A stretch of 6,132 nt of DNA from Bacteroidia bacterium (GTDB lineage: Bacteria; Bacteroidota; Bacteroidia; Chitinophagales; Saprospiraceae). The stretch's first letter is position 1. Each line of letters opens with the position of its first letter. The notes under the pieces are model-generated. The model was not told where the DNA came from and made no database searches. It saw nothing but the letters and a program-made list of their open reading frames with translations. The stretch spans positions 1 through 6,132 of the forward strand of contig JAUIIF010000292.1 in the NCBI GenBank assembly GCA_030431945.1, in the 5' to 3' direction. Below, piece after piece: positions 1 to 5,841 of the stretch. A program made the position numbers and the translations under genes.

Positions 1-618
1 GTACCGGAAGGCGGAGGCGCAGAGAATACCCACCAGGTAATACCCAACCTGGTAATTTTTATCGTAGGCCCAACCCAGGTTAGCGGCTGCCCAGTCAGAA
101 TTCCACCGCCACCAGTACAGCAGCAGGAAAATCATGAGGATGTTGAAGAGGACGTTCCCGAGGTTTACGAGGACAAAAAACCACGGCCGCTGTTCCAACC
201 GCAACCGGGCCAGCGGCACCATACTGAGCGCGTCCATGGCTACGGTCAGGAGTATGATCTGCACGTATTCTACCCGGTCGGGGTACTGCAAAGCGTCAGC
301 AATCGGGGCGGCCAGCACCAGCATGCCGCCAATAACCACGATTACGGCACCAAATACCCAGCGCTGGGCCCGTTGAAAGACTTGCTGGGCATCGTATTGC
401 TTACGACTGGCGAACCGGAAAACCACCGTATCCATCCTGAACACCAACAGGGCAATCAGCAGCGCTACGTAGAACATGAGGTCACTGACGACCCCGAATT
501 CCGGCCGGTCCATAACCTGAAGCACGAAATAAGTGGCAATGACAAAGCTGAGCAGTCGCCCCATGACGCTGCTCAAACCATAAATCAATGTTTCTCCACC
601 TAGCTTTTTTAGGGACAT
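1..618 (-). CDS. Wzx-like oligosaccharide flippase, 5' part (3' end off window)
   Basis: Integral inner-membrane protein of the polysaccharide/oligosaccharide flippase family (MATE/MOP superfamily), which moves lipid-linked sugar intermediates across the cytoplasmic membrane for O-antigen, capsule or exopolysaccharide synthesis. I translated the minus strand from the ATG at 618-616 and found 206 codons open to the window edge. The start MSLKKLGGETLIYGLSSVMG is the usual beginning of Bacteroidota members. Hydrophobic segments lie at about residues 11-33, 43-60, 86-106, 117-134, 147-169 and 188-204, with a basic cytoplasmic loop around 67-86 (FRFASRKQYDAQQVFQRAQR). The family is usually about 450-500 residues, so more than half is missing to the left. 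The start is supported by a -7 promoter box only a few bases upstream. The sugar substrate cannot be told from this fragment, and the family call is from remembered similarity, not a search. Confidence 0.85.
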   Translation of the reverse strand, partial: MSLKKLGGETLIYGLSSVMGRLLSFVIATYFVLQVMDRPEFGVVSDLMFYVALLIALLVFRMDTVVFRFASRKQYDAQQVFQRAQRWVFGAVIVVIGGMLVLAAPIADALQYPDRVEYVQIILLTVAMDALSMVPLARLRLEQRPWFFVLVNLGNVLFNILMIFLLLYWWRWNSDWAAANLGWAYDKNYQVGYYLVGILCASAFRY

Positions 619-623
619 AGGGG

Positions 624-659
624 CAAAGATAGCCGCTGCGGGCTATCACTAATAGTCAA
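624..659 (-). promoter_or_regulatory. Bacteroidota-type promoter of the flippase gene
   Basis: On the minus strand TATCTTTG at 631-624 matches the Bacteroidota sigma-factor -7 consensus TAnnTTTG exactly. A TTG that could serve as the -33 element lies at 659-657, 25 nt upstream, which is somewhat longer than the usual spacing. Only 5 nt separate the -7 box from the ATG at 618, so transcription would start at or next to the start codon and the mRNA would be leaderless or nearly so. This suggests the flippase gene has its own promoter and does not depend on the reductase gene upstream. Confidence 0.55.
628..647. repeat. Hairpin overlapping the flippase -7 box
   Basis: GATAGCC (628-634) and GGCTATC (641-647) are perfect inverted repeats with a 6-nt spacer. 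The left arm shares four bases with the -7 box on the minus strand. If transcription starts near 618 the hairpin is not in the mRNA, so a DNA-binding operator is a more likely use than an RNA structure. A chance palindrome remains possible. Confidence 0.4.
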
Positions 660-670
660 TTTGCTGTTTA

Positions 671-773
671 GGCAAGGCAAGCGTAAGGTCGTGCGCCGGC
701 CGCAACGCGCCGGCCGGCAGAACCACGGGGGCTATTTGGGCACTGCCGGCCTTACGTTGTGGGCTTGCCTGCC
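671..773. repeat. Nested imperfect inverted repeat (REP/MITE-like)
   Basis: The left arm GGCAAGGCAAGCGTAAGG (671-688) can pair with CCTTACG (750-756) and CTTGCCTGCC (764-773), leaving a 7-nt bulge between the two right-arm blocks. Nested inside is a GC-only hairpin, GCCGGCCG (695-702) with CGGCCGGC (711-718), an 8-bp stem with an 8-nt loop. No U-tract follows on either strand, so it is not a standard intrinsic terminator, though it could still shield the 3' end of the reductase mRNA. Its layout, a long imperfect palindrome between genes, resembles REP- or MITE-type elements, but no second genomic copy can be checked here. Confidence 0.4.
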
Positions 774-820
774 CGGGTATCTTCGCTTTCCAACGTCTAT
801 TTTGGCACTGCCGGTCTTAC
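732..820 (-). repeat. 24-nt direct repeat copying the reductase 3' end
   Basis: Positions 797-820 and 732-755 are identical at 22 of 24 bases, separated by 41 bp. The right-hand copy is the true end of the reductase gene and encodes VRPAVPK plus the TAG stop. The left-hand copy, downstream of the gene, encodes the same seven residues and the same stop. Both differences (AGA/AGG and CCA/CCC) are at third codon positions and silent. Outside the 24 nt the two copies do not align, in coding frame or in sequence. Confidence 0.6.
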
Positions 821-1513
821 CTCTACTTTGCTGGGTAAGGTCCGGGCCGGCATTTTCAGTAAGTCAACCACCATTTGACCAATATCCTCAGGTTGGATTT
901 TCCAGTCATCTGCCGGGGAAGGGGTGTGGTCATTGAAATGCGTGGCGACACTACCCGGCATGATGGTCGAAACTTTCACTCCGTGCTTGCGCACGTCCAG
1001 CATGACAGCCTGGGTGAAGCCCACTAAACCAAACTTACTGGCGTTGTAGGCGGCGCCACTGGCGAAGAAATTGGTGCCGGCCAGACTGGCGATTGTAAGC
1101 AGGTATCCCTGATTCGCGATCAGTTCATCCATTCCGGCTTTGACTGAATTGAAAACTCCGGTGAGGTTAATGTCAATGGTTTCTTGCCATTGCTCGGTGG
1201 TCATCTCCTGAATCGGGGCAAAATGGCCTACGCCGGCATTGGCAATTACCACATCGACCTTCCCAAAGGTTGACTTGGCCAGGGCAATCGCCTTTTTCTG
1301 GCTTTCCAGGTTGCGCACATCCGCTTCCACTCCGAGGGCCTTTCCAGGCAGGCCTTTGTCATTGAGTGCAGTGGCAGCCGCTTCGGCTGCGGACTGATCC
1401 CTGCTAGTAATCACGACGTTGCCACCTTCTGTCATTATGGCTTCTGCAACACCAAATCCGATTCCTTTCGTGCCGCCGGTAATGTAGGCGACGGAGTTAT
1501 TAATTGTTTTCAT
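797..1513 (-). CDS. SDR family NAD(P)-dependent oxidoreductase
   Basis: Cytosolic short-chain dehydrogenase/reductase of 238 residues, a normal length for the classical FabG-like type. The Rossmann cofactor motif is TGGTKGIG at residues 12-19. Ser37-Arg38 after the second beta strand suggests preference for NADP(H). Asp65 (ADV) and NAG at 91-93 follow. The catalytic tetrad is complete: Asn116 (INLTG), Ser143 (IASLAG), Tyr156 and Lys160 in YNASK, then PG at 186-187. The substrate is not evident. The C-terminus (MPARTLPSKVEVRP...) is of a kind common in uncharacterised SDRs, so I give no symbol such as fabG. The ATG at 1513 puts MKTINNSVAYITGG just ahead of the first beta strand, as expected, and a weak GGAG lies about 5 nt upstream. 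It is followed at 179 bp by the flippase gene on the same strand, which appears to have its own promoter. The last 24 nt are duplicated downstream. Confidence 0.93.
   Translation of the reverse strand: MKTINNSVAYITGGTKGIGFGVAEAIMTEGGNVVITSRDQSAAEAAATALNDKGLPGKALGVEADVRNLESQKKAIALAKSTFGKVDVVIANAGVGHFAPIQEMTTEQWQETIDINLTGVFNSVKAGMDELIANQGYLLTIASLAGTNFFASGAAYNASKFGLVGFTQAVMLDVRKHGVKVSTIMPGSVATHFNDHTPSPADDWKIQPEDIGQMVVDLLKMPARTLPSKVEVRPAVPK
811..845. repeat. Inverted repeat inside the reductase 3' end
   Basis: CCGGTCTTACC (811-821) and GGTAAGGTCCGG (834-845) form imperfect arms that differ by one inserted base and one substitution, around a 12-nt loop. It lies within the final codons of the reductase gene. 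Its GTAAG/CCGG core is shared with the palindromes at 671-773. Confidence 0.35.
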
Positions 1514-1566
1514 GGCTCCATAACGGAGGTACCCCCGCTAAGGTTGGCAAAAAGGGAAGACCGGGC

Positions 1567-1581
1567 CGTCGGGAGCCGACG
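1567..1581. repeat. Perfect 6-bp palindrome upstream of the reductase
   Basis: CGTCGG (1567-1572), spacer GAG, CCGACG (1576-1581). It lies 54-68 nt upstream of the reductase start, where it could be an mRNA leader hairpin or a regulator binding site. A competing pairing exists on the minus strand between GGGAG and CTTCC-like neighbours (CTCCC), so the fold is uncertain. Confidence 0.3.
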
Positions 1582-1825
1582 TCTCCCTAAATTATGCGAC
1601 CGGCAAACAATCCGTTATTTGCAATGCTTCCCGGACTTCCCTACCACTACTGCCATCCGATCAGGAAGAAAAGCTGGCAAAAAGCAGACGGTTGTTCCCA
1701 CGCCCGGTAAGCCGCAGACTTGCCCGTCAGGACACTTTTTCCGGTGCTTTTATGAAGGAAAGAATTACCTTAATATCCCTGCTGTGAACAATTTTTCAGC
1801 TTATTTGCTGTATAAACATTGAATT

Positions 1826-1948
1826 CAGAGACGAGACACATTAGAAACACCGAAAATTTATGCCCCGCCATTCATGGGGGGCCAAGACTTTGTTGTTCAA
1901 GTGTTGTTTAGGCCAGTCTCGTTGATTATTCAGCCGGACTGGTTTTTT
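1826..1948 (+). ncRNA. Possible small structured RNA ending at a terminator
   Basis: Three paired elements follow one another on the plus strand. ACGAGAC (1831-1837) is perfectly complementary to GTCTCGT (1916-1922). The interval encloses a strong hairpin, GCCCC-G-CCA (1862-1870) with TGG-GGGGC (1875-1882), which has 8 pairs, one bulged G and a TTCA loop. The stretch ends in the terminator-like hairpin at 1913-1948. The long-range stem and the terminator stem share bases 1916-1918 and exclude each other, as in an attenuator. I recognise no known RNA family and no clear promoter, so the 5' limit is a guess from the structure. Confidence 0.22.
1913..1948 (+). terminator. Candidate Rho-independent terminator
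   Basis: CCAGTC (1913-1918) pairs with GACTGG (1937-1942), followed directly by six T residues (1943-1948). The stem is short and the loop long (18 nt), so termination may be weak. No protein gene precedes it on this strand, so it would end a non-coding transcript or an attenuated leader lying 340 bp before the large exported protein gene. Confidence 0.4.
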
Positions 1949-2160
1949 GTGCGAAAAAGCGTTAAATCTTCCGGAGATTTCCGGTAAGCAACTACCTTAC
2001 GGCCCCCTGCTTTTATCCCCTGCCTGAGCAGCTTTGACCTGGATGTACTCAAATCATTGTAGTTGTCGGGAACTTTCACCAGCTATCGTGGCTCCTGATT
2101 TCGTTGAAAAACCTCACCCGCACGAAGGCGTTGACTACGTTTTCAGGCCCGTGAAGCACC

Positions 2161-2217
2161 ACGCTGACTGCACGCTGATTTTTTCCGTATCACGCCGGCT
2201 TAGGTATATATTATTTG
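2161..2217 (+). promoter_or_regulatory. Putative promoter region of the exported repeat protein
   Basis: TATTATTTG (2209-2217) resembles the Bacteroidota -7 box TAnnTTTG but has three spacer bases, not two. No clear -33 TTG is present; the expected place reads ATTTTTTCC. Upstream, ACGCTGA occurs twice (2161-2167 and 2172-2178), a perfect 7-4-7 direct repeat like those bound by OmpR/PhoB-family response regulators. Its place just ahead of the -33 region would suit an activator compensating for a poor promoter. The putative mRNA leader would be about 60 nt. Confidence 0.3.
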
Positions 2218-2233
2218 TTCAAGGAAAATACGG

Positions 2234-2249
2234 ACGCACCCCGGTGCGT
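2234..2249 (+). repeat. Leader hairpin before the exported protein gene
   Basis: ACGCAC (2234-2239), loop CCCG, GTGCGT (2244-2249) form a perfect 6-bp stem 37 nt upstream of the ATG at 2287. It would lie near the 5' end of the mRNA if transcription starts near 2224, where it could stabilise the message. No U-tract follows. Confidence 0.4.
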
Positions 2250-2286
2250 TGCAGAACAACAGACCCCATAGCCTTTCCCATACATT

Positions 2287-2370
2287 ATGACCGATTCTTT
2301 CCGGGCCCGTAGCATTTTGCTGCTTGTAATCTCCGTATTCTTATTGCTGGCTGGTGACCTGTCGGGTCAA
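2287..2370 (+). other. Signal peptide (residues 1-28)
   Basis: The n-region MTDSFRAR carries two arginines, the hydrophobic core is SILLLVISVFLLLAG, and the c-region is DLSGQ before Cys29. Cleavage is likely after SGQ or LSG by signal peptidase I. The Cys does not sit in a true lipobox (LSGQC has one residue too many), so I do not call a lipoprotein. This fits Sec export to the periplasm ahead of type IX secretion. Confidence 0.8.
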
Positions 2371-5300
2371 TGCCTGTCTCCCGAACTGGCCATGATCAAT
2401 GCCTGTGTTGATCATCCGAATCCCAACGGGTCCATGCTGAGGGTAGAAGCCGAAATACTCATCATCAGGAGTGGCCTGGTCGAAGTGCCCGTACAGGAAG
2501 CAGGTTTTGATCTTCCCTTCAACGGTTTCGGGCCGGAGAACGGCGACCTGGGTTTTGACGTGGATGGGACCATGTTCCCCTGTGGTTTTAAGGAGCCGAC
2601 CGTCACCTCCCTCTCCGGTTGCGGCCAGGTTATTCCGCTCGGCCCCTCGGATACCATCCCGCCGGATGCGACCATCGTCGTCTTTATCACCGGAACGACC
2701 GTAACGGCGGATATGCTGGACACGGACTTCTCCAACCTGTGCCGTACCGGGCAGCCAGTGTACATTCTGCAAAGTGCCTGTGAGCGAACAGCGGGGGCCT
2801 TTGCTAACGGACCCGGCACGGGCGATCCACTCCGGACCATAACCGTATCCTCCCCTTGTGGTCTGCGGAGCTTCACGTACAATACGCAGGAGCTTGACCC
2901 GACTGAGGGCACTTACTTTCTCGTCGGGCCAAGTGCGGTGTGTAATCTGGATTGTGACTTTCCCACCATTCCCGCAACCTGTCCGGGGATCGATACCACC
3001 TTCAGCCTTTGCGGGTACGGGCCAACGGTGGACCCGCCGGTTACCGTCGACCTCTTCCGCGAAATATTCCCTGCTACGGTACTTACCGTCTCTTTCCACC
3101 TTACACCCGGGGCTGCGGAAACCAATACCGGCGAAATAACTGAATACAGCGGTAGTACCGTCAACCCCGATACCCTCTATACACGGATCGTGTATGCCGA
3201 TAACCTTTGCGTTGCCGTAGGCCGGTTTTACCTTGATTTCCCGGCGGAGGTGAGCACCGCTACGGCTCCGACGGAGCCCGTACGTGGCTGCGATCCGGAC
3301 GGAGATGGGACCGGACTTTTTGACCTCAGCCGCCAGGTAGCAGAAGTGGGGGGAGGGCAACCCGTGACCTGGTATACCGATGTTGCGGCTACGAACCAGA
3401 TTATGAATCCTGCCGCATTTTCGAGCGGCGTGGACACCATCTACGCAGTGGCAGGTCTGGGCACCTGTCAGGGAAACCCGGTCGCCATTCCCCTGGCGCT
3501 CATCGACGGTCCTGATGCATCGGCCCTGATTGAGGATACCACCTGCCCGGAAAATGAAGATGGGGCCATTTCATTCACTACCCTTGGGTTCGAACCGTTT
3601 TACTATGATTGGAGCGGTGAGGAGTTCGACGGGCAGGCTACCCGGACGGGCCTGGCTGCGGCAGAATACCGGGTAACCATTACGGATCGCTACGGCTGTG
3701 AAGACCGCCGCCGCCCCCGCGTTCAGCAAGGGCTGACGCTGGAACTGGGCTGTGAAGTACTGCAGGCAGCTTCCGGAAGTATGGCCACCGACGGAAGTGT
3801 ACGACTAACCTTCGCCGAAGGCCGCCCCCCCTTCGAACTGGCGTATGCGGGCGCGGACGCAGGTACCATGCAGGTTATGACGCCAGGCGTTGACCTCACC
3901 GGCCTCCGGCCGGGCATCTACACTTTTGTCGCTACCGATTCAGACGGCTGCGCCAGCGAAAGCTGTACGCTCGAGGTTCCCGCCTCGCCGCCGATTGTCC
4001 TCAATTGTTCCGTTCGGAACAACACTGATGGCGGTAGCATCTTTGGCGCCATTGATTTCTCGGTAAGTGGCGGTGCCGCCCCCTTTCGTTACACCCTCGA
4101 AGATGCCAACGGCGGGATGACTGTCCGCACCAATCAAGCTGCTGGAAACCATGTGTTTACCGGATTGCCGGAGGGCACCTATACCATCACCGTTACTGAT
4201 GCCAATGGGGCCACGGCCTCCTGTTCCAGGATGATTGCCACCGTTCCGTGCCCTTTGCGGATCGTGGCCGTGGAACAGCTTGCTACGGATTGTTCAGGTA
4301 TGAACAATACCATTATCCGGTTGACCATTGCCGGCAACAGCGGCGCCATCAATACTATGTGGACGGGGGATAATAACGTGGAGCAGTTCGACGGTCAGCA
4401 GGAAGCAGGACCGTTACCACCAGGTATTTACTTCGTCGCCGTAACCGATCAGAGCGGTTGCCCCGACGTTGTGGAGGGCCCCATTATGGTTACGGACCCG
4501 GGACCAATCAATTATCAGGTTTCCGGCAACTTTATGACTTCCCCCTGCCAGGAAGATGGGAGTTTGGTGGTAACTGATCTTGTCGGCGGCACCGCTCCCT
4601 ATTCGGTAATACTTTTTGACCTTGATACGGGGGGAGAGATTGATCGCCGCGCGGGGCTGTCAGCTGGTGATATGGCCACTTTCAGCGGCCTTCGTGGGGG
4701 GGCTGGTGCCCCTACCTATACGGTATACGTCGTTGATGATCTCGGTTGTCAGTCCAACCAAACGTTCATCCCCATCACCGCGGCACCCGCGCCAATGATT
4801 TCTCTGCCGGTGGCTGATCAGCAAATTGTCGCACCGGTCTGCGCCGGTGGCCATACGGGCAGCCTTAGCCTCGTGGCTGCCGGCGGTACCGCACCTTACA
4901 CGTACCGTTGGGTGGATTACCCGGAAATTGATACCCGCATTTTGAGCAATGGTCCCAGCCAGACAGCCTTGCCGGCCGGTGACTACCTGATCGAAATAGC
5001 GGACGCCAACGGCTGTCTTGATACTGCTATGCTGGTCCTGCCAGACGGGGCATCACCGACGCTTTCTTGCGCAGAACTCGCTGCGGCCGTCGGCACCACC
5101 CCTGGCCAGGGCACCGTTACGATCAGTGATGGCACTGCACCTTATGTGCTTACCCTTACCAACCTGGGGATGGAGCAAAGGTATCCAGGACTTGCCGGCG
5201 GCACGGATACTATCCCTGACCTGCCCACCGGTGACTACGCGGCGGTAGTGACTGACAACGAGGGCTGTTCCTCTGCAACTTGTTTTTTTACCATTACGCA

Positions 5301-5841
5301 GGTAGGGTGTGCGGTTTCCTTATCCGTCGTTACCGATACCATCACCTGTGGCGGGGCCACGCCCGGACAGTTTACCCTGACACCCGCCGGGGGGACCGGC
5401 CCGTATACCTTCGACTGGGCGGCTGCAGCATTGCCAGCGCAGGGGCAAGTGACCGTTACCCAAGCCGGAAATTATCCTGTCGCCATTACCGATGCTAATG
5501 GTTGTCGGTTGGATACGACGTTGACCATGCCCGTCTTAGCAAATTCCCCCACACTAACGTTTGCCCCTGAGCGGCGCCTGGCGGCCTGTTTTCCGGGGCC
5601 GGTCGGTATTCCGGTCAGTGCTACCGGTACGGGCCCCTTTAGGGTGGAATACACGGTAGCGTACGCCGGGGAGGCCCCGGCCCCCCAGCCACTCCTGACC
5701 GTAAACCCCGTGGATACGATCTGGGTGGATTTTTCCGCCACTACGCCGGACTCGGCCACCGTCGCCATCATCGGGGTGGAGAACGACAATTGCACATCGG
5801 CAATACGCATCAGAAAACTGTCAATTTTGCCGCCAAAATAG
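2287..5841 (+). CDS. Secreted SprB-repeat adhesin-like protein, truncated at 3' end
   Basis: Large exported protein (1184 codons as read) of the type secreted by the type IX system in gliding Bacteroidota and displayed or released as an adhesin. Order: signal peptide 1-28; unassigned Cys-containing domain about 29-220 (AMINACVDHP start, rich in beta strand); second domain about 221-320; an acidic DPDGDGTG loop at 336-343 followed by a domain with VTWYTD and TIYAV motifs to about 405; eight SprB-like repeats 420-1073; a partial beta domain 1090-1170 ending GVENDNC. The start follows no SD motif, as usual in this phylum, and leads straight into the signal peptide. The natural protein should continue and end in a type IX sorting or CHU_C domain. 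Instead, from about codon 1165-1173 the sequence is antisense to a permease gene, so the last dozen residues and the TAG at 5839-5841 are not authentic. No ligand can be predicted. Confidence 0.88.
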   Translation: MTDSFRARSILLLVISVFLLLAGDLSGQCLSPELAMINACVDHPNPNGSMLRVEAEILIIRSGLVEVPVQEAGFDLPFNGFGPENGDLGFDVDGTMFPCGFKEPTVTSLSGCGQVIPLGPSDTIPPDATIVVFITGTTVTADMLDTDFSNLCRTGQPVYILQSACERTAGAFANGPGTGDPLRTITVSSPCGLRSFTYNTQELDPTEGTYFLVGPSAVCNLDCDFPTIPATCPGIDTTFSLCGYGPTVDPPVTVDLFREIFPATVLTVSFHLTPGAAETNTGEITEYSGSTVNPDTLYTRIVYADNLCVAVGRFYLDFPAEVSTATAPTEPVRGCDPDGDGTGLFDLSRQVAEVGGGQPVTWYTDVAATNQIMNPAAFSSGVDTIYAVAGLGTCQGNPVAIPLALIDGPDASALIEDTTCPENEDGAISFTTLGFEPFYYDWSGEEFDGQATRTGLAAAEYRVTITDRYGCEDRRRPRVQQGLTLELGCEVLQAASGSMATDGSVRLTFAEGRPPFELAYAGADAGTMQVMTPGVDLTGLRPGIYTFVATDSDGCASESCTLEVPASPPIVLNCSVRNNTDGGSIFGAIDFSVSGGAAPFRYTLEDANGGMTVRTNQAAGNHVFTGLPEGTYTITVTDANGATASCSRMIATVPCPLRIVAVEQLATDCSGMNNTIIRLTIAGNSGAINTMWTGDNNVEQFDGQQEAGPLPPGIYFVAVTDQSGCPDVVEGPIMVTDPGPINYQVSGNFMTSPCQEDGSLVVTDLVGGTAPYSVILFDLDTGGEIDRRAGLSAGDMATFSGLRGGAGAPTYTVYVVDDLGCQSNQTFIPITAAPAPMISLPVADQQIVAPVCAGGHTGSLSLVAAGGTAPYTYRWVDYPEIDTRILSNGPSQTALPAGDYLIEIADANGCLDTAMLVLPDGASPTLSCAELAAAVGTTPGQGTVTISDGTAPYVLTLTNLGMEQRYPGLAGGTDTIPDLPTGDYAAVVTDNEGCSSATCFFTITQVGCAVSLSVVTDTITCGGATPGQFTLTPAGGTGPYTFDWAAAALPAQGQVTVTQAGNYPVAITDANGCRLDTTLTMPVLANSPTLTFAPERRLAACFPGPVGIPVSATGTGPFRVEYTVAYAGEAPAPQPLLTVNPVDTIWVDFSATTPDSATVAIIGVENDNCTSAIRIRKLSILPPK
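3544..5505 (+). repeat. Eight tandem SprB-type protein repeats
   Basis: Repeats span about residues 420-471, 489-555, 574-646, 669-725, 754-821, 852-910, 928-994 and 1021-1073. Each has the pattern G(T/A)xPY or APF near the middle, then LxxGxY(x)VxVTD and DxxGC at the end (DRYGC, DSDGC, DQSGC, DDLGC, DANGC, DNEGC, DANGC). The third ends DANGA with its Cys shifted five residues. They match the SprB repeat family named after the Flavobacterium gliding adhesin SprB. At the DNA level the copies are well diverged, so the array is old and not a recent slippage product. Confidence 0.85.

Larger units (their letters stand above)
1514..2286. other. 773-bp divergent intergenic region without a protein gene
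   Basis: This region separates the minus-strand reductase from the plus-strand exported protein. Open frames at 1544-1822 and 2034-2312 on the plus strand start from TTG, have no recognisable domain and mixed composition, so I do not call them genes. No tRNA, rRNA or CRISPR pattern is visible. The region contains several hairpins (1567-1581, 1862-1882, 1964-1980, 2234-2249), a terminator-like structure at 1913-1948, two TTCCGG copies 10 bp apart (1969-1974 and 1979-1984), and the putative promoter region at 2161-2217. I found no TAnnTTTG box for the reductase. Confidence 0.6.

Noticed and set aside
134..603. Two plus-strand open frames opposite the flippase
   Set aside because: The minus strand here gives an uninterrupted, clearly membrane-protein sequence with a family-typical N-terminus; the plus-strand frames are its shadows.
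695..718. GC-rich hairpin as intrinsic terminator of the reductase gene
   Set aside because: The stem is strong, but no T-rich tract follows on the minus strand, so the standard terminator criterion is not met.
661..936. Plus-strand open frame across the repeat region and reductase 3' end
   Set aside because: Its composition comes from GC-rich palindromes, and it overlaps the reductase antisense with no domain or start signal.
1544..1822. Plus-strand open frame of 92 codons in the intergenic gap
   Set aside because: It starts from TTG with no ribosome site or promoter, has mixed low-information composition, and crosses a palindrome. No family resemblance is seen.
2034..2312. Plus-strand open frame of 92 codons upstream of the exported protein
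   Set aside because: It starts from TTG, overlaps the start and signal peptide region of the real gene in another frame, and covers the putative promoter and leader hairpin.
2365..2376. Lipoprotein signal at LSGQC of the exported protein
   Set aside because: A lipobox needs Cys three residues after the Leu (L-x-x-C); here there is an extra residue, so signal peptidase I cleavage is more likely.
2341..3360. Long open frame of 339 codons on the minus strand
   Set aside because: It lies wholly antisense to the well-supported exported protein, has no recognisable domain or plausible start context, and is rich in Arg and Gly as expected from a shadow frame in GC-rich DNA.
5800..5841. C-terminal tail of the exported protein (IRIRKLSILPPK) as a novel sorting signal
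   Set aside because: These codons are the antisense of the permease membrane segment beyond the junction, so the tail is a product of the join, not a natural protein end.
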